Source: Allolobophora icterica
Lineage: Eukaryota; Annelida; Clitellata; Crassiclitellata; Lumbricidae
DNA: 64,000 bases
Reading direction: 5' to 3'
NCBI GenBank assembly: GCA_963556255.1
Contig: OY744610.1
Location: 59,875,617-59,939,616, forward strand
Position numbers and translations under genes: made by a program. Below, one piece after another: positions 10,407-20,545 of the stretch (positions are counted from its first letter, which is position 1; each line of letters begins with the position of its first letter). A model generated the notes under the pieces. It searched no databases and was not told where the DNA came from. It worked only from the letters and a program-made list of their open reading frames with translations.

Positions 10407-11339
10407 GCCAGATTCTGTGACTGTTACTGAGGCAAACAGTGTGTTCAGTGATGCGGCGAAACACATCAACCTTGGAGATTTTTGTTGGCATTTAATGAAG
10501 CGGGTAGTCAAGGTCTATTTGCGCTGTAAACAGCATTTGCCCGTTGACGACAGAATTTCTTGCAAAGCAGTAGCGTGCAAAGACTTGTTATATATATGGC
10601 ACATGACATCTTTGGTTAATCTTAGAAGTCATTTCTACTCTGTAGTTTGGCACCATGAAATCATTCGTGCTCTTGGAACACGTAGAAAAGAACTGATTGG
10701 AATACCCGGAGTTATTCGTTTAGCTGAAGGTTAGAATGTAATAAGAATGTCTCAATCGACAAGCGTTAATATTTCAGCTAGATTACAGGTTCCTGGGAGA
10801 CCAAAAAGTCGTAATTCTTCGTTGGCTTTAGTATACGTACGCTTAAATTTAATTGAAGATGTGCCAGAGTGCTGCAGCAACTCTTGCTTTAATAGCTATT
10901 GCGACACTATATCTATTAATTTGTGTAAGGAATCATTAAATAATTTCCATGATTCGCCATAGGGTGCTCCTCCACCATAAATTGTTTATCTTTTGACTTT
11001 TGGGAACTGCCCTGACTGCTACTTGATTTTGGTGCATCCGTCGTTTTAAACTTCATACATTAGACAATCGCAGTTTATAACCAGTGACCGTTTGAAGTTG
11101 TCCTCCTCTTGAACACCTGCGACTTTTTGAAGCACGCACAGCAAATAGCTGTTTTTATATTTCGTCTTGCGTGTTTCCTAGTCTCAAATTTTCATCGTTT
11201 CGAAGCCGCTGCGCTGTGAACAATTACTTCTTTCTTATTTAAAGCTTCTGTTCTCTTACCTCAGTTGCTTTGTCCTATGACAGTGCAGTCTAGTTCTCTG
11301 GTTTCCATCGATCTATTAAGCTCTGTATCTGTCACGTCT

Positions 11340-11999
11340 TGTCACCTTGTCACCTTGTGCTGTCAACTCTTGGAGCTCTAGCGATCGCCACATTCTCCAT
11401 TGCTTCTTATTCGAAGTCAGGTCCCTTAGTTCTTCCAGATTCATGCCAGTTACATCGTGAATCTCATCCATCCATTTCTTCCTTGGTCGACCCCGTCTTT
11501 TTTCCCCTCACCACAGGCCAACATCATTTCCTTTTCTAGCCCATCAGATCGCATAACATGACCAAAGAATCCTAGCTTCGATCTTGTCGCCTTTTGTTTT
11601 AACGACTCTTCATTCTCGACACCAATCTCCACTCGTATTGATTCGTTCGTCCTTTTCTCTGTCCATGATATTCTCAACATCTTTCTCCATATCCACATTT
11701 CACATGCGTTGACCTTTTTCTCCATGCTCTTTGTCATTGTCCACGACTCACAACCATACAGAACCGTTGGAAAGATTAGAGCTCTCACGAGTCTTTTTTT
11801 GTATCTATGCTCACATGCTTGTCCTTCTATATCTTTTCCAGTCCAATCATTGCAGCTTTCCCAATCGCAATCCTTCGTTTTATTTCTGTATCACATTTTC
11901 CTTCTTTTTCAACCAATGATCCCAGGAAAGTGAAGCTTTCTACCACCTCTATTTCTTCTCCGTCAATCTCAAAAGTATCCCAATCTGCTGTTGTCATGA
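11340..11999 (-). mobile_element. 5'-truncated LINE (family Y) copy
   Basis: The minus strand encodes the C-terminal part of an RT polyprotein: E-I-K-R-R-I-A-I-G-K, then F-P-T-V-L-Y-G-C-E-S-W-T-M and W-I-W-R-K-M-L-R-I-S-W-T-E. The insert is flanked by an 11-bp direct repeat CTGTCACGTCT at 11329-11339 and 12000-12010. Genes 3b (near 39230) and 3c carry the uninterrupted site, so the insertion is specific to 3a. Confidence 0.8.
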
Positions 12000-12302
12000 C
12001 TGTCACGTCTACGACTCCTAAAAATTGCTAGTTTCATTCTCCAAGAACGCGCCTTCCATACTTCTTTTAACATGTTCACAGTAAAAAAGTCAGAATGTGT
12101 TAAGACAACTTAACATATATACTGTGCGGCACCGTGGTCAACCCAGTACCGCATCTGCTTCAAAGGCCTATAATTACTGATTCGCACCTACTGGTTTCTC
12201 CTAGTGATCTTAGCCAAATTTGTTTGCGAACACCTGTCTCACCGTCAGATTTATAGATATTGAGCGCTTAGAGCTATAAACAAGACAGTAAATTAATAAA
12301 TA

Positions 12303-12473
12303 ATGGCTATGGAAGTAAAGGAAATCATGCTGCCCGAGATTCAAGAGTTACGCAAGTTCGCCGAGAGCACGACAGTCAAAGGCATCGGTCGGACTGTCAG
12401 AGCAAACAACGGAGTGGCACGCACCTGTTGGATCGTATTCCTCGTCGGCTGCTTTGCGCTGCTAATGTTCCAG
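12303..12473 (+). pseudogene. DEG/ENaC channel subunit 3a, exon 1
   Basis: Fifty-seven codons beginning M-A-M-E-V-K-E-I-M-L-P-E-I. Compared with all paralogs one codon (Arg) is missing after P-E-I. V-K-G-I-G-R and the first half of TM1 are present, and the donor GTGAGT follows at 12474. The exon is intact. I class it as pseudogene only because exon 2 holds a nonsense codon. Confidence 0.75.
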
Positions 12474-12689
12474 GTGAGTGATCCTTCTTCTCATGTTCCA
12501 GGTAAGCGTTTGCTTACGCTACGTGTCACGCATCACTTGAAGCTTTCTACTACAGAAAGGTACATGTATATATTATATAAGTATCGAGTATCAATCAATA
12601 CGTGCACACCCAGTAGACATAACAATAGTGCAGGTGTAGGCCTATATGCCTACGTCGGCGCATGAGGAAGAGGAGGTGGATGACACCAC

Positions 12690-12750
12690 CTTGTCACCTT
12701 GTGCTGTCAACTCCTGGAGCTCTAGCGATCGTCATGACAAACATTGGCGT
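12690..12750 (-). mobile_element. LINE-Y 3' end scrap inside LINE-X
   Basis: Matches the LINE-Y 3' terminus seen at 11340 and 32104 (GTTGACAGCACAAGGTGACA on the minus strand). It also shares with the 32055 copy the junction CATGACGATCGCTAGAGCTC, that is the same internal deletion. It lies inside the target duplication of LINE-X, so it either arrived with it or inserted into it. Confidence 0.55.
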
Positions 12751-13099
12751 TTTTGGTTTGTCTCATGACGATTTTCTTGGCATATTAACAGGGGTGGTTT
12801 GCCTTTGCCTTCCCCTGGTTTTGCCTGCCGTGCCCGTTCGTTCCCCTTCCCATGGAAGGGTATTAACGGTCCGCACCACGTGAAGGTGGGCACGGAGGAC
12901 TTTGATTCACCAGCCCAGGTCGGGTCCGAGTCTACGCTCCTAAGAGACCTCGGTCAGGTCGCCTCCCTGCTTTACTCTGAAACAGAGTGACTGATGAACC
13001 TCTGCGGAACCAGGTGGATGACATGTATGAGAAAATAGAGAGAGGATTAGAAGACATCAAAGGTACGGATTATGTGATAGTAATGGGAGACTGGAATGC

Positions 13100-13858
13100 G
13101 AGTGTAGGACATTATCCCCCCGGACATTATCCCCCCGGACATTATCCCCCCGGACATTATCCCCCCGGACATTATCCCCCCGGACAGAATCCCCCCGGGG
13201 TAGGACATTATCCCCGGCTAGGAAATAATAACCGATATTTCACACATATATATCATACATACATATATATACATACATGCATAATATACATATATACATA
13301 TATACCTACATATATACATATTTACATGCATATATACATACATACATATATACACACACATACATATATACATACTTATATACATACATGCCTAATATAC
13401 ATATATACATATATACCTACATATATACATATATACATGCACATATACATACATATATACATTAATACATACATACGTGAACACATAAATACATACATAA
13501 ACTCATACGTACATAGAACCATCCATCCATACATAAATACATACATGCATGCATACATACATAAATACATACATGCATGCATACATACATACATACATTA
13601 ATACATATACACATACATGCATACATACGAACATACATCCATACATAAATACATACATGCATACATGCATACATACATACAAGCATACATACATGACGCT
13701 CACGGGATTACAAGGAAATAGGCTTATTACACAGAGAGGGGATTTTGTTCGGGGGGATAATGTCCTAGCTAAAATCGGGGGATTCTGTCCGGGGGGATAA
13801 TGTCCGGGGGGGATAATGTCCGGGGGGATAATGTCCGGGGGGATAATGTCCGTTCCCC
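13100..13858. mobile_element. foldback-type DNA element with 15-bp tandem inverted termini
   Basis: The left terminus holds tandem copies of GGACATTATCCCCCC (five near-perfect from 13107, then a GGACAGAAT variant). The right terminus holds the reverse complement array (GGGGGGATAATGTCC), with the same variant unit at the mirrored place, so the two arms are true inverted repeats of about 120 bp. A perfect 9-bp direct repeat CTGGAATGC flanks the element (13091-13099 and 13859-13867). Removing element plus one repeat restores the reading frame of the LINE-X endonuclease (G-D-W-N-A-V-V-G-E-G). The core is a TACA/TATACA microsatellite. There is no transposase. Foldback and Mutator-like elements make 9-bp duplications; assignment is inference. 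Confidence 0.8.
13243..13695 (+). repeat. (TACA)n/(TATACA)n microsatellite
   Basis: Imperfect purine-pyrimidine tetranucleotide tract filling the core of the foldback element. Open frames in it (I-Y-I-H-T-Y type) are low-complexity artefacts. Confidence 0.9.
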
Positions 13859-13867
13859 CTGGAATGC

Positions 13868-15277
13868 AGTAGTGGGAGAGGGCGAACAGGAAGGTATAAT
13901 AGGGAAATTCAGATTGGGGAAGAGAAATGAGAGAGGAGAGAAATTAATGGAATTCTGCAAAAGGCAAAGACTGGTAATAACGAACACATGGTTCCAGCAG
14001 GAAAAAAGACGAAGGTACACGTGGAAATCACCAGGAGACAGGGAAAGATACCAGCTGGATTACATAATGGTAAGGCAGAGGTATAGAAATAGTGTGAAGA
14101 ATGCGAGAGCCCTTTCCGGGGCAGATGCAGATACAGACCATAACATGGTGGCTATAACAGTGAGCCTACAACTCAAGTTCATCAAAAAGAAAAGAGTGAA
14201 GAAAATGAAGTGGAACAAAGAAATGATAAAAACAAAGATGGGAGAAGTATCGAAGAACCTAGAGGAAAAAGTAGAAAATCTAAAAGAGGGAACAAAAACA
14301 GAAGAGAGGTGGACGAACCTAAAAGAGGCATTGATGAAAGAGGCGACTGAAACGATAGGATTCCAAAAGGGAAACGAACCACGTAAACCATGGATAACAA
14401 CAGAGATGATCAAAGACATGGAGGGGAGAAGGAAATGGAAACATCAAAGTACAGAGGAGGCTAGACAGGAATATAGAAGACTTAACAACCAGCTGAGAAG
14501 AACAACGGATAAAGCAAGAGAAATGTGGTGGGAGGAGCAGTGCAGAGAACTGGAACTCCTGCAGGAACAGGGGCGAAGCGATTTGGTGTACGGTAAAATA
14601 AAATCACTAAGCAATAAACAAAATACAGGAAGAGGAGGTGCAATCAAGAGCAAGGACGGCAGACTACTGGAGGACTTAACAACCAGCTGAGAAGAGCAAC
14701 GGATAAAGCAAGAGAAACGTGGTGGGAGGAGCAGTGCAGAGAACTGGAACTCCTGCAGGAACAGGGGCGAAGCGATTTGGTGTACGGTAAAATAAAATCA
14801 CTAAGCAAGAAACAAAATACAGGAAGAAGAGGTGCAATCAAGAGCAAGGACGGCAGACTACTGGAGGACGCAGAGGATATAAGGGAAAGATGGAAGGAAT
14901 ATGTGGAGGAATTATACACAGGAAGTGGAAGCATCGAGGAAGAAATGAGGAAACAAGAACGGAAGCAGGAAGAAACACAGGTGGAGGACGGCATGGGTCC
15001 GGAGGTGATGAGAGAGGAGGTCTTGGCGGCAATTAAGGACATGAAGAATGGGAAGTCGGAAGGAATTGACAACATCCCAATAGAAATACTCAGAAATCTT
15101 GGAGAGAAGGCAATGAGCGAGGTGGTGCAGCTATGCCGGGACATCTACAACACGGGAGAATGGCCAAAGGACTTCCTGCAGACAATAATTATACCAATAC
15201 AGAAGAAGCAGAATGCAACAAATTGTGAAGACCATCGCACGATAAGCCTTCTGAACATGCATCAAATATCCTGCTAA
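13868..15277 (+). pseudogene. LINE-X endonuclease and linker ORF, broken
   Basis: Continues the apurinic-type endonuclease begun at 12990. Visible are K-R-Q-R-L-V-I-T-N-T-W-F, Y-T-W-K-S-P-G, Q-L-D-Y-I-M-V and D-A-D-T-D-H-N-M-V, the end of an EEP nuclease fold. The frame breaks at 14690 because 194 bp (14481-14674) are tandemly repeated (14675-14868). It resumes and runs into the RT N-terminus (E-G-I-D-N-I-P-I-E) until a small frameshift near 15255. Confidence 0.8.
14481..14868 (+). repeat. 194-bp tandem duplication within LINE-X
   Basis: Two copies starting CTTAACAACCAGCTGAGAAG at 14481 and 14675, differing at only a few bases. 194 is not a multiple of three, so the duplication itself breaks the ORF. 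Confidence 0.9.
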
Positions 15278-15289
15278 GAATTATAACAA

Positions 15290-16515
15290 AGAGACTGCAG
15301 ACAAAGGCGGAAGCAGAAAATTGCTTGGGAGAGGACCAATATGGGTTTAGAAAGGGAAAGGGGACAAGAGATGCGATGGCAGCATTGAGGGTAATAGCAG
15401 AAAGAAGCATCCAACATGACCAAGACATATATATCTGCTTCGTCGACTATGAAAAAGCTTTCGACAGAGTAGACTGGAGAAAGCTAATGGGAATACTGAG
15501 AAGAAAAGGGGTGGACTGGAGAGAAAGAAGATTGATAGGTAATCTATACATGGGACAAAGAGTGAAAATAAGAGTTGATGGAGAGTACTCAGAACCAGGA
15601 AAAATAGGAAGAGGTGTAAGACAAGGATGCCCACTGTCACCAATCCTATTCAACATCTATATAGAAGAGATCATAAGAGAAACGCTAGAGGCTATGGAGG
15701 AGGGGATAAAGGTAGGAGGAAGAAGGGTGAAGGCATTGAGATTTGCAGATGACCAGGCGATGCTGGCAACTAGCCAGGGGGGCTTACAAAGGATGATGGA
15801 TCGTCTAAATACGGTATCGCTGGAATATGAAATGAAAATAAACGTAAAGAAGACAAAGGTAATGAAGATAAGCAAGAGAAGCGGTATAACACCACAAACA
15901 ATAAAGATCACACTAAACGGAGAAGAAATAGAACAGGTGGAGAAGTTTTGCTATCTAGGAAGTGTGATCACAGACGATGCAAGATGCCACGAGGAAATAA
16001 AAAGAAGAATATCCATGGGAAAAGATGCATTTTTGTAAAAGAGGAGAGCTGATGAGAGGAAGCTTAAACAAGAAACTAAAGAAGAGAATGGTAAAGACAC
16101 TGGTGTGGAGTGTTGTTCTGTACGGCTCCGAGACATGGACAATGAGGAAGGACGACATAAAAAGATTGGAGGCCTTCGAGATGTGGGTGTGGCGCAGAAT
16201 GGAGAGAGTTAGCTGGGCGGAACGGAGGACGAACGAGGAAATCCTGCAAATGGTAGAAGAACAAAGATCACTCATAAGTACTATACGCGGACGACAAAGT
16301 TAATGGATCGGGCACATCCTAAGGAGTGAGTCACAGCTAAGAGACATCATGGAGGGAAGGATGGAGGGGAGAAAGACGCGAGGAAGACCGAGGGCAATGC
16401 TGCAAGACTGGATGATGACAAAAGAAGAAGGATACAGTGGACTGAAGAGAAGAGCACAAGACAGAGAACGATGGCGTCATTGGTCATACGAACCTGCCGG
16501 TGGGCAGAGAACATA
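15290..16515 (+). pseudogene. LINE-X reverse transcriptase, broken
   Basis: RT motifs in order: G-E-D-Q-Y-G-F-R-K-G, V-D-Y-E-K-A-F-D-R-V (catalytic Asp), G-V-R-Q-G-C-P-L-S-P, and F-A-D-D (catalytic pair, near 15742). A frameshift at about 16034 separates the C-terminal region L-Y-G-S-E-T-W-T-M and W-A-E-R-R-T-N-E-E, then W-I-G-H-I-L-R and G-R-K-T-R-G-R-P-R before the 3' end. It supplied target-primed reverse transcription when intact. Confidence 0.85.
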
Positions 16516-16828
16516 AAGAAGAAGAATCGAGTATCAAGGGAAAACATTTTCGCACAGCCAGTTGAAAACTCACAACATCGAGTCGAGTTGGACTAACAGA
16601 GAGTTCAAAATAATGTACCATTCAGAATCGAGATTCGAAGTGAAAGGTTCAGAATCAAGTAGCAACAACAGGGTGGCTAAATCTCACCTCATTACTCTAG
16701 AGCGATAAGATGAGATTTTAGAGTTCAGAGCAGAATACTTTTACCACCAGACTGTATATTACAGTGAGTATCGAATCAGATTTGCGATGAACGGGTAGGA
16801 TATTGAATCAAAGTGATTGTCATTTCAG

Positions 16829-18244
16829 GTGGTGACCGTTCTGACGAACTACTACAGCTACGTCATCGTTCAAAACACGGCCGATGTTCAAACGTCACCC
16901 ACTTTCCCAGATGTCACCGTCTGCAATCTATTTCCCATAGCAGATCGCAAGAACTTCGACGTACGATATCAGAACTACCTTCAGAAGCTTGATTTCCTGC
17001 GCAGTCAGCAAAGGTCGCCTAAAGAATTCAAGGAAAACAGTAACTTTTGGAACTTTCTTCGTTCCCTTGTAGTCTACAACGTTAACACCCTCGATTATCG
17101 GATTGGCGCGGAAGACGAACCCAATGAAGACGGGTTGGTCGTGGAGTCCTACCAGTACCAGTGGGACCTCTATAAGAGAATCGACTGTCCATTCGTTTCC
17201 GAGCATGACCGACCGCTTCAGAAGTGCGTCCGATTCACGGCCACTCGTAATGACACGGCCCTCATCAAAATGATGTTCTTCGTTAATGACTTCTGGTCTG
17301 ACGACGTGGATTCATTCTCCAGTTGGACACGGATGCCCATGTCCACAGGAGTCCGCGTCATGGTGCACGCCCGTGGTACTAAGCCCGACACAAAGACATC
17401 CATTTTTGTTGCGCCAGGCCCTGATCTCACGATCACCGTGAAACAGACGAATATAACTCGTCTGTCGTACCCGAAAGGCAACTGTAATAATCGACGCCTG
17501 ATGCGTTCTGATCCGGGACGTTCCATTCCATATGGTCAGCCGACTTGCCTGAGCCTGTGCCGACAGCGACAGGTCATTGAAGCGTGTCGCTGCATCGATA
17601 CGTTCGAGTTCTTCAGCGAAACGCAACTCCATTCTGTCAACGGAACTTTCTGCTTGAACGTCCCACAGTTCCTTGGCGATGTGGCTACTTCGAACGATAC
17701 AGTAATCGATGATCTCTGGAACGTGATCACGTGTTTGTGAGACTTCGAACCGGTTGATGAGACCTGTGATTGTCCCGTAGAATGCTCTGATATTGACTAT
17801 GAGTTCAGTGTATCTTCGGCACGTTGGCCCAGTCCTGTGTACCAGCTGGCATTTTATGACCGATATCTACGAGAGAACCCTCACTACGCTGAAAAGTTCT
17901 CCGCTTACGAGACCCTGAAGACGGAAAGAAGTCAGAATGGCGGTGCCGATACCCTGAGACGAGTTCGAGACCTGAAACTGATCGAGGATAACTTTCTCCA
18001 GGTGACTGTAAAGATGAACGACAGAAGCATAACGACTGTAACTGACATCATGGCCATGTCCTGGGATACGATGGCTTCAAATCTCGGCGGATCGTTGAAT
18101 CTTTGGTTGGGAATATCGGTTCTGACGGGCGCTGAAATCATTGAGCTGTTCTATTCGTTGATGCAGATTCTGTTGAATAGGAAACGAACGGACGTTGAGG
18201 TTCCCCGAAAGGCAGAAGAAGCCATGAAACCTCCAGCTTTGTAG
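16829..18244 (+). pseudogene. DEG/ENaC channel subunit 3a, exon 2 (one TGA)
   Basis: The acceptor TTTCAG ends at 16828. Subtype-3 marks are V-T-V-L-T-N-Y-Y-S, T-A-D-V-Q-T-S-P and Y-K-R-I-D-C-P-F. Codon 304 of the exon is TGA (17738-17740), where genes 3b and 3c have TGG (Trp). Reading continues in the same frame, with all motifs (C-D-C-P-V-E-C, W-P-S, G-I-S in TM2), to TAG at 18242. A terminated product would lack TM2 and the pore. It may be a young pseudogene, a null allele, a sequencing error or, least likely, a readthrough site. No other lesion is seen. Confidence 0.85.
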
Positions 18245-18285
18245 TATAATGCAGCAGAAAAATGACTTAAATAATTTCGATGTAA

Positions 18286-18380
18286 ATTGTATTGTATTGT
18301 ATTGTATTTAAACATTTGTAAAGCGCCTCTAGTAGGGTGAACCGTTCAGAGGCGCTCCCAGTGCGCAAGGCCGAGAGGAA
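18286..18380 (-). mobile_element. SINE-like 3' fragment with (ATTGT)n tail
   Basis: An ATTGT pentamer tail followed by AAAGCGCCTCTAGTAGG and CAGAGGCGCTCCC, the 3' body of SINE family 1 in minus orientation. No tRNA head is visible. Confidence 0.45.
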
Positions 18381-19820
18381 AGAAATGTCTTTAGGAAAGC
18401 AAAAGAAGATGAGGGGTTACTTATTAAAATTTGAGAGCGAGTAGAAGGAGACAGTAAAGATGTAAATGTAGTGATCTGGTTCGTAGTATGATCTATACTT
18501 TTATGTTTCTCGATTTCAAAAATTAGAACGTAAAAATTATAACTTGAAATTATAAGGTCAGTTGTAGGCGTGTGCTATTTTAAATCTCAGTTATGCACAG
18601 AGGAGTCGAGTCAAATTCCTGTGTTAAAATACGTCGGAGTGTAATGATCTCCCAAACCACACAATGATTCACAGCTACACAACATGCTATAAATGTTATA
18701 GTGTAGAGAATAATCTATTTAGATTATATAATGTAGGATAGTAGAGCTACATAAATGTAACTTAATTAAAATGCCAGCAGTTAAGCCAGCATTGTAGGGA
18801 TTAATTAATATTAGATAGAGGGGTTCATCATATCTACGCAAAGGACAGCAGACGATGTGGACTCACCTCATTGGTCAGGACAAACAGCTGATCAAAAACC
18901 GTTATGGCGAAGCGGCTGACGACTCTGTAACCAAGCAACCGTGGTGACGTGGTGTGGAGATGCGGCAGCTCGATTTTTGATTTCAACTGAACAAGACGTT
19001 CTAGAAATCTTGAGTGGATCGACTCGGTGGATGTTGGACTAAGTCGATGAGGGCATCGTTAGTCAGTATGATCGGTTTTGCGAAACGATCGATGCAGTTG
19101 AGTTTATAAGTTGGACAGCGAGGATCGAATAATTCGAGTGAAACGCTCTCGTAATAAACCGTTGCGAGGCGTGACTTTCCGTCATAGGAAGTCGACATTT
19201 GCGAAACGATCTTGTCAACGGACTTAAGGAGTTATTCCGCGAGCGAAGTGTACGTTACTTTGGAGTAGTAAAGCGCACACTCGGGTTGTAACGACGGTCT
19301 CTTCGAGAGAGACATCACGCTACGGGAAGTCACGAGAACGGTGGATAGTCGAGCTTCGACGAGGGAGAAACTAGACGATTTGGAACTGATCGCCAATTCA
19401 TTTTTTTAAGTCATTCACCTCTTTTACAACTTTTTTCAGGGTCTCGCAACAATCTCATTATCTTTCTGTTAGAACGTCATCGCCCACAATGTTCAGACTT
19501 CAGACTCTTCTTAGAAATTCAACTTCTTTTTTCTCAGATTTTTCGGGGGACACTTCTCCTGATAAATGTTATTTTTACCTCATCTGGTCAAAAAAAGCTG
19601 TGAAAACCCTCACACGCAGTTGCATTTTTTTAGGCCTTTTCACTCTTCCTTCAAAAATTTGGCGGGACAAATGTATGGCATGTCCCCCCATTCTTAAAGG
19701 TGGGCATGTCCCCCTCGACCCCCCTAGATCGCCGCCCATGTTATCGTTCATTTTGCATATGATATTATGTGTCCAATATCAAACTCGGGATAGTGCGGCC
19801 CGTCATGATATTGAACATGA
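18381..19820. other. spacer between genes 3a and 1b
   Basis: The first part (to about 18560) matches the 3' flanks of 3b and 3c. From about 18777 to 19400 there is a higher-GC, gene-free stretch with an AATAAA at 19149. It could be a solo LTR, but I could not find matching ends, so this is only a possibility. I see no coding region and no 60-bp/CRE module here. Confidence 0.4.
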
Positions 19821-19831
19821 AATGATATGAA

Positions 19832-20072
19832 CTTGATATTTATTTATTTATTTATTCCGGATATTTCTATAGCGCCTCTCGAAGTCTACTACTACTCAGA
19901 GGCACTCCCGACTACAGCATTTGATACTGTGCCGGAATTTTCACGCCGAAGCGCCACGAGCAATTGCGAGTGAAGGACTTGCCCAAGGTCCGGACGCAGC
20001 GGCTAGAGTGGGATTCGAACCTGCAACCCTCCGGTCACAAGGCGCCGAACTTACCACTTAGTCACCACGCCT
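19832..20072 (-). mobile_element. tRNA-derived SINE, family 1
   Basis: Near-identical to the copy at 8931. It is flanked by the 11-bp direct repeat AATGATATGAA (19821-19831 and 20073-20083), with a TTTATTTATT tail at the left because it lies on the minus strand. Head and B box read CCACGCC and GGGATTCGAACC on the plus strand. Confidence 0.85.
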
Positions 20073-20382
20073 AATGATATGAATGATATGACACGATATA
20101 TATCACGTCATAAATTAATGACGTGATATCACGTCATGATATGAACAAGATCGAGGCCATTCGGTCGCTATGCAAAAATCCACATTTACATCTTTGGAAT
20201 TAATTGGCTTCCGCTTGTTTTCAGCTACGTGTAGCGTCAAAGCAACACATTAATAAATTCATACGACACGCTTTTGTTTGAAACTGGGATGCCGATTTCA
20301 AAGGGCACCAACAATAATTGGCCACGACGGACTGAAAGAAAAAAACATGAAATGAACGCGTACCACAGTCAGAGAGTATCGC

Positions 20383-20390
20383 TATATAAA
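20383..20390 (+). promoter_or_regulatory. candidate TATA box of gene 1b
   Basis: TATATAAA in the same context as 507 (GTATCGC-TATATAAA-CGCATAAAAATTG). A 2.2-kb insertion (20546-22735) now separates it from much of its former downstream sequence. Confidence 0.4.
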
Positions 20391-20545
20391 CGCATAAAAA
20401 TTGAAAATGATTTTTCTCTTCGTAAAGAAAACCGCAGGACCTAATGACAGTCGTGAGCTATTATCCGACTGATGTTTGTGGTTCATAGTTTGTCCATTTC
20501 GCTCGCTACTTACATTACAGACATTGCAACAACATACGGCCTACT

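Larger units (their letters stand above)
12595..16525 (+). mobile_element. LINE (family X) inserted in the 3a intron
   Basis: A 3.93-kb insert flanked by the 12-bp direct repeat ATCGAGTATCAA (12583-12594 and 16526-16537). It ends in an AAGAAG tail. Inside are a 5' mosaic segment with a reversed LINE-Y scrap (12690-12750), an endonuclease domain starting near 12990 (M-G-D-W-N-A motif) that is split by a foldback element, a reverse transcriptase and a C-terminal domain. Without it the 3a intron is about 410 bp, like its paralogs. The clade is not settled; RTE- or Jockey-like groups are possible. The frames are broken, so it is inactive. Confidence 0.85.

Noticed and set aside
10417..10734. 105-codon frame right after the subtype-3 TATA box
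   Set aside because: The homologous stretches at 38606 and 50510 are conserved in sequence but have frameshifts and stops, so it is more likely a noncoding 5' exon.
12987..13601. Frame with repeated G-H-Y-P-P suggesting a structural or collagen-like protein
   Set aside because: The repeat is the translation of the 15-bp foldback terminus followed by TACA microsatellite, and it interrupts a LINE endonuclease.
18777..19400. Solo LTR of a retrotransposon
   Set aside because: AATAAA and GC shift fit, but I found no matching TG...CA ends or target duplication, so it is left as unclassified spacer.
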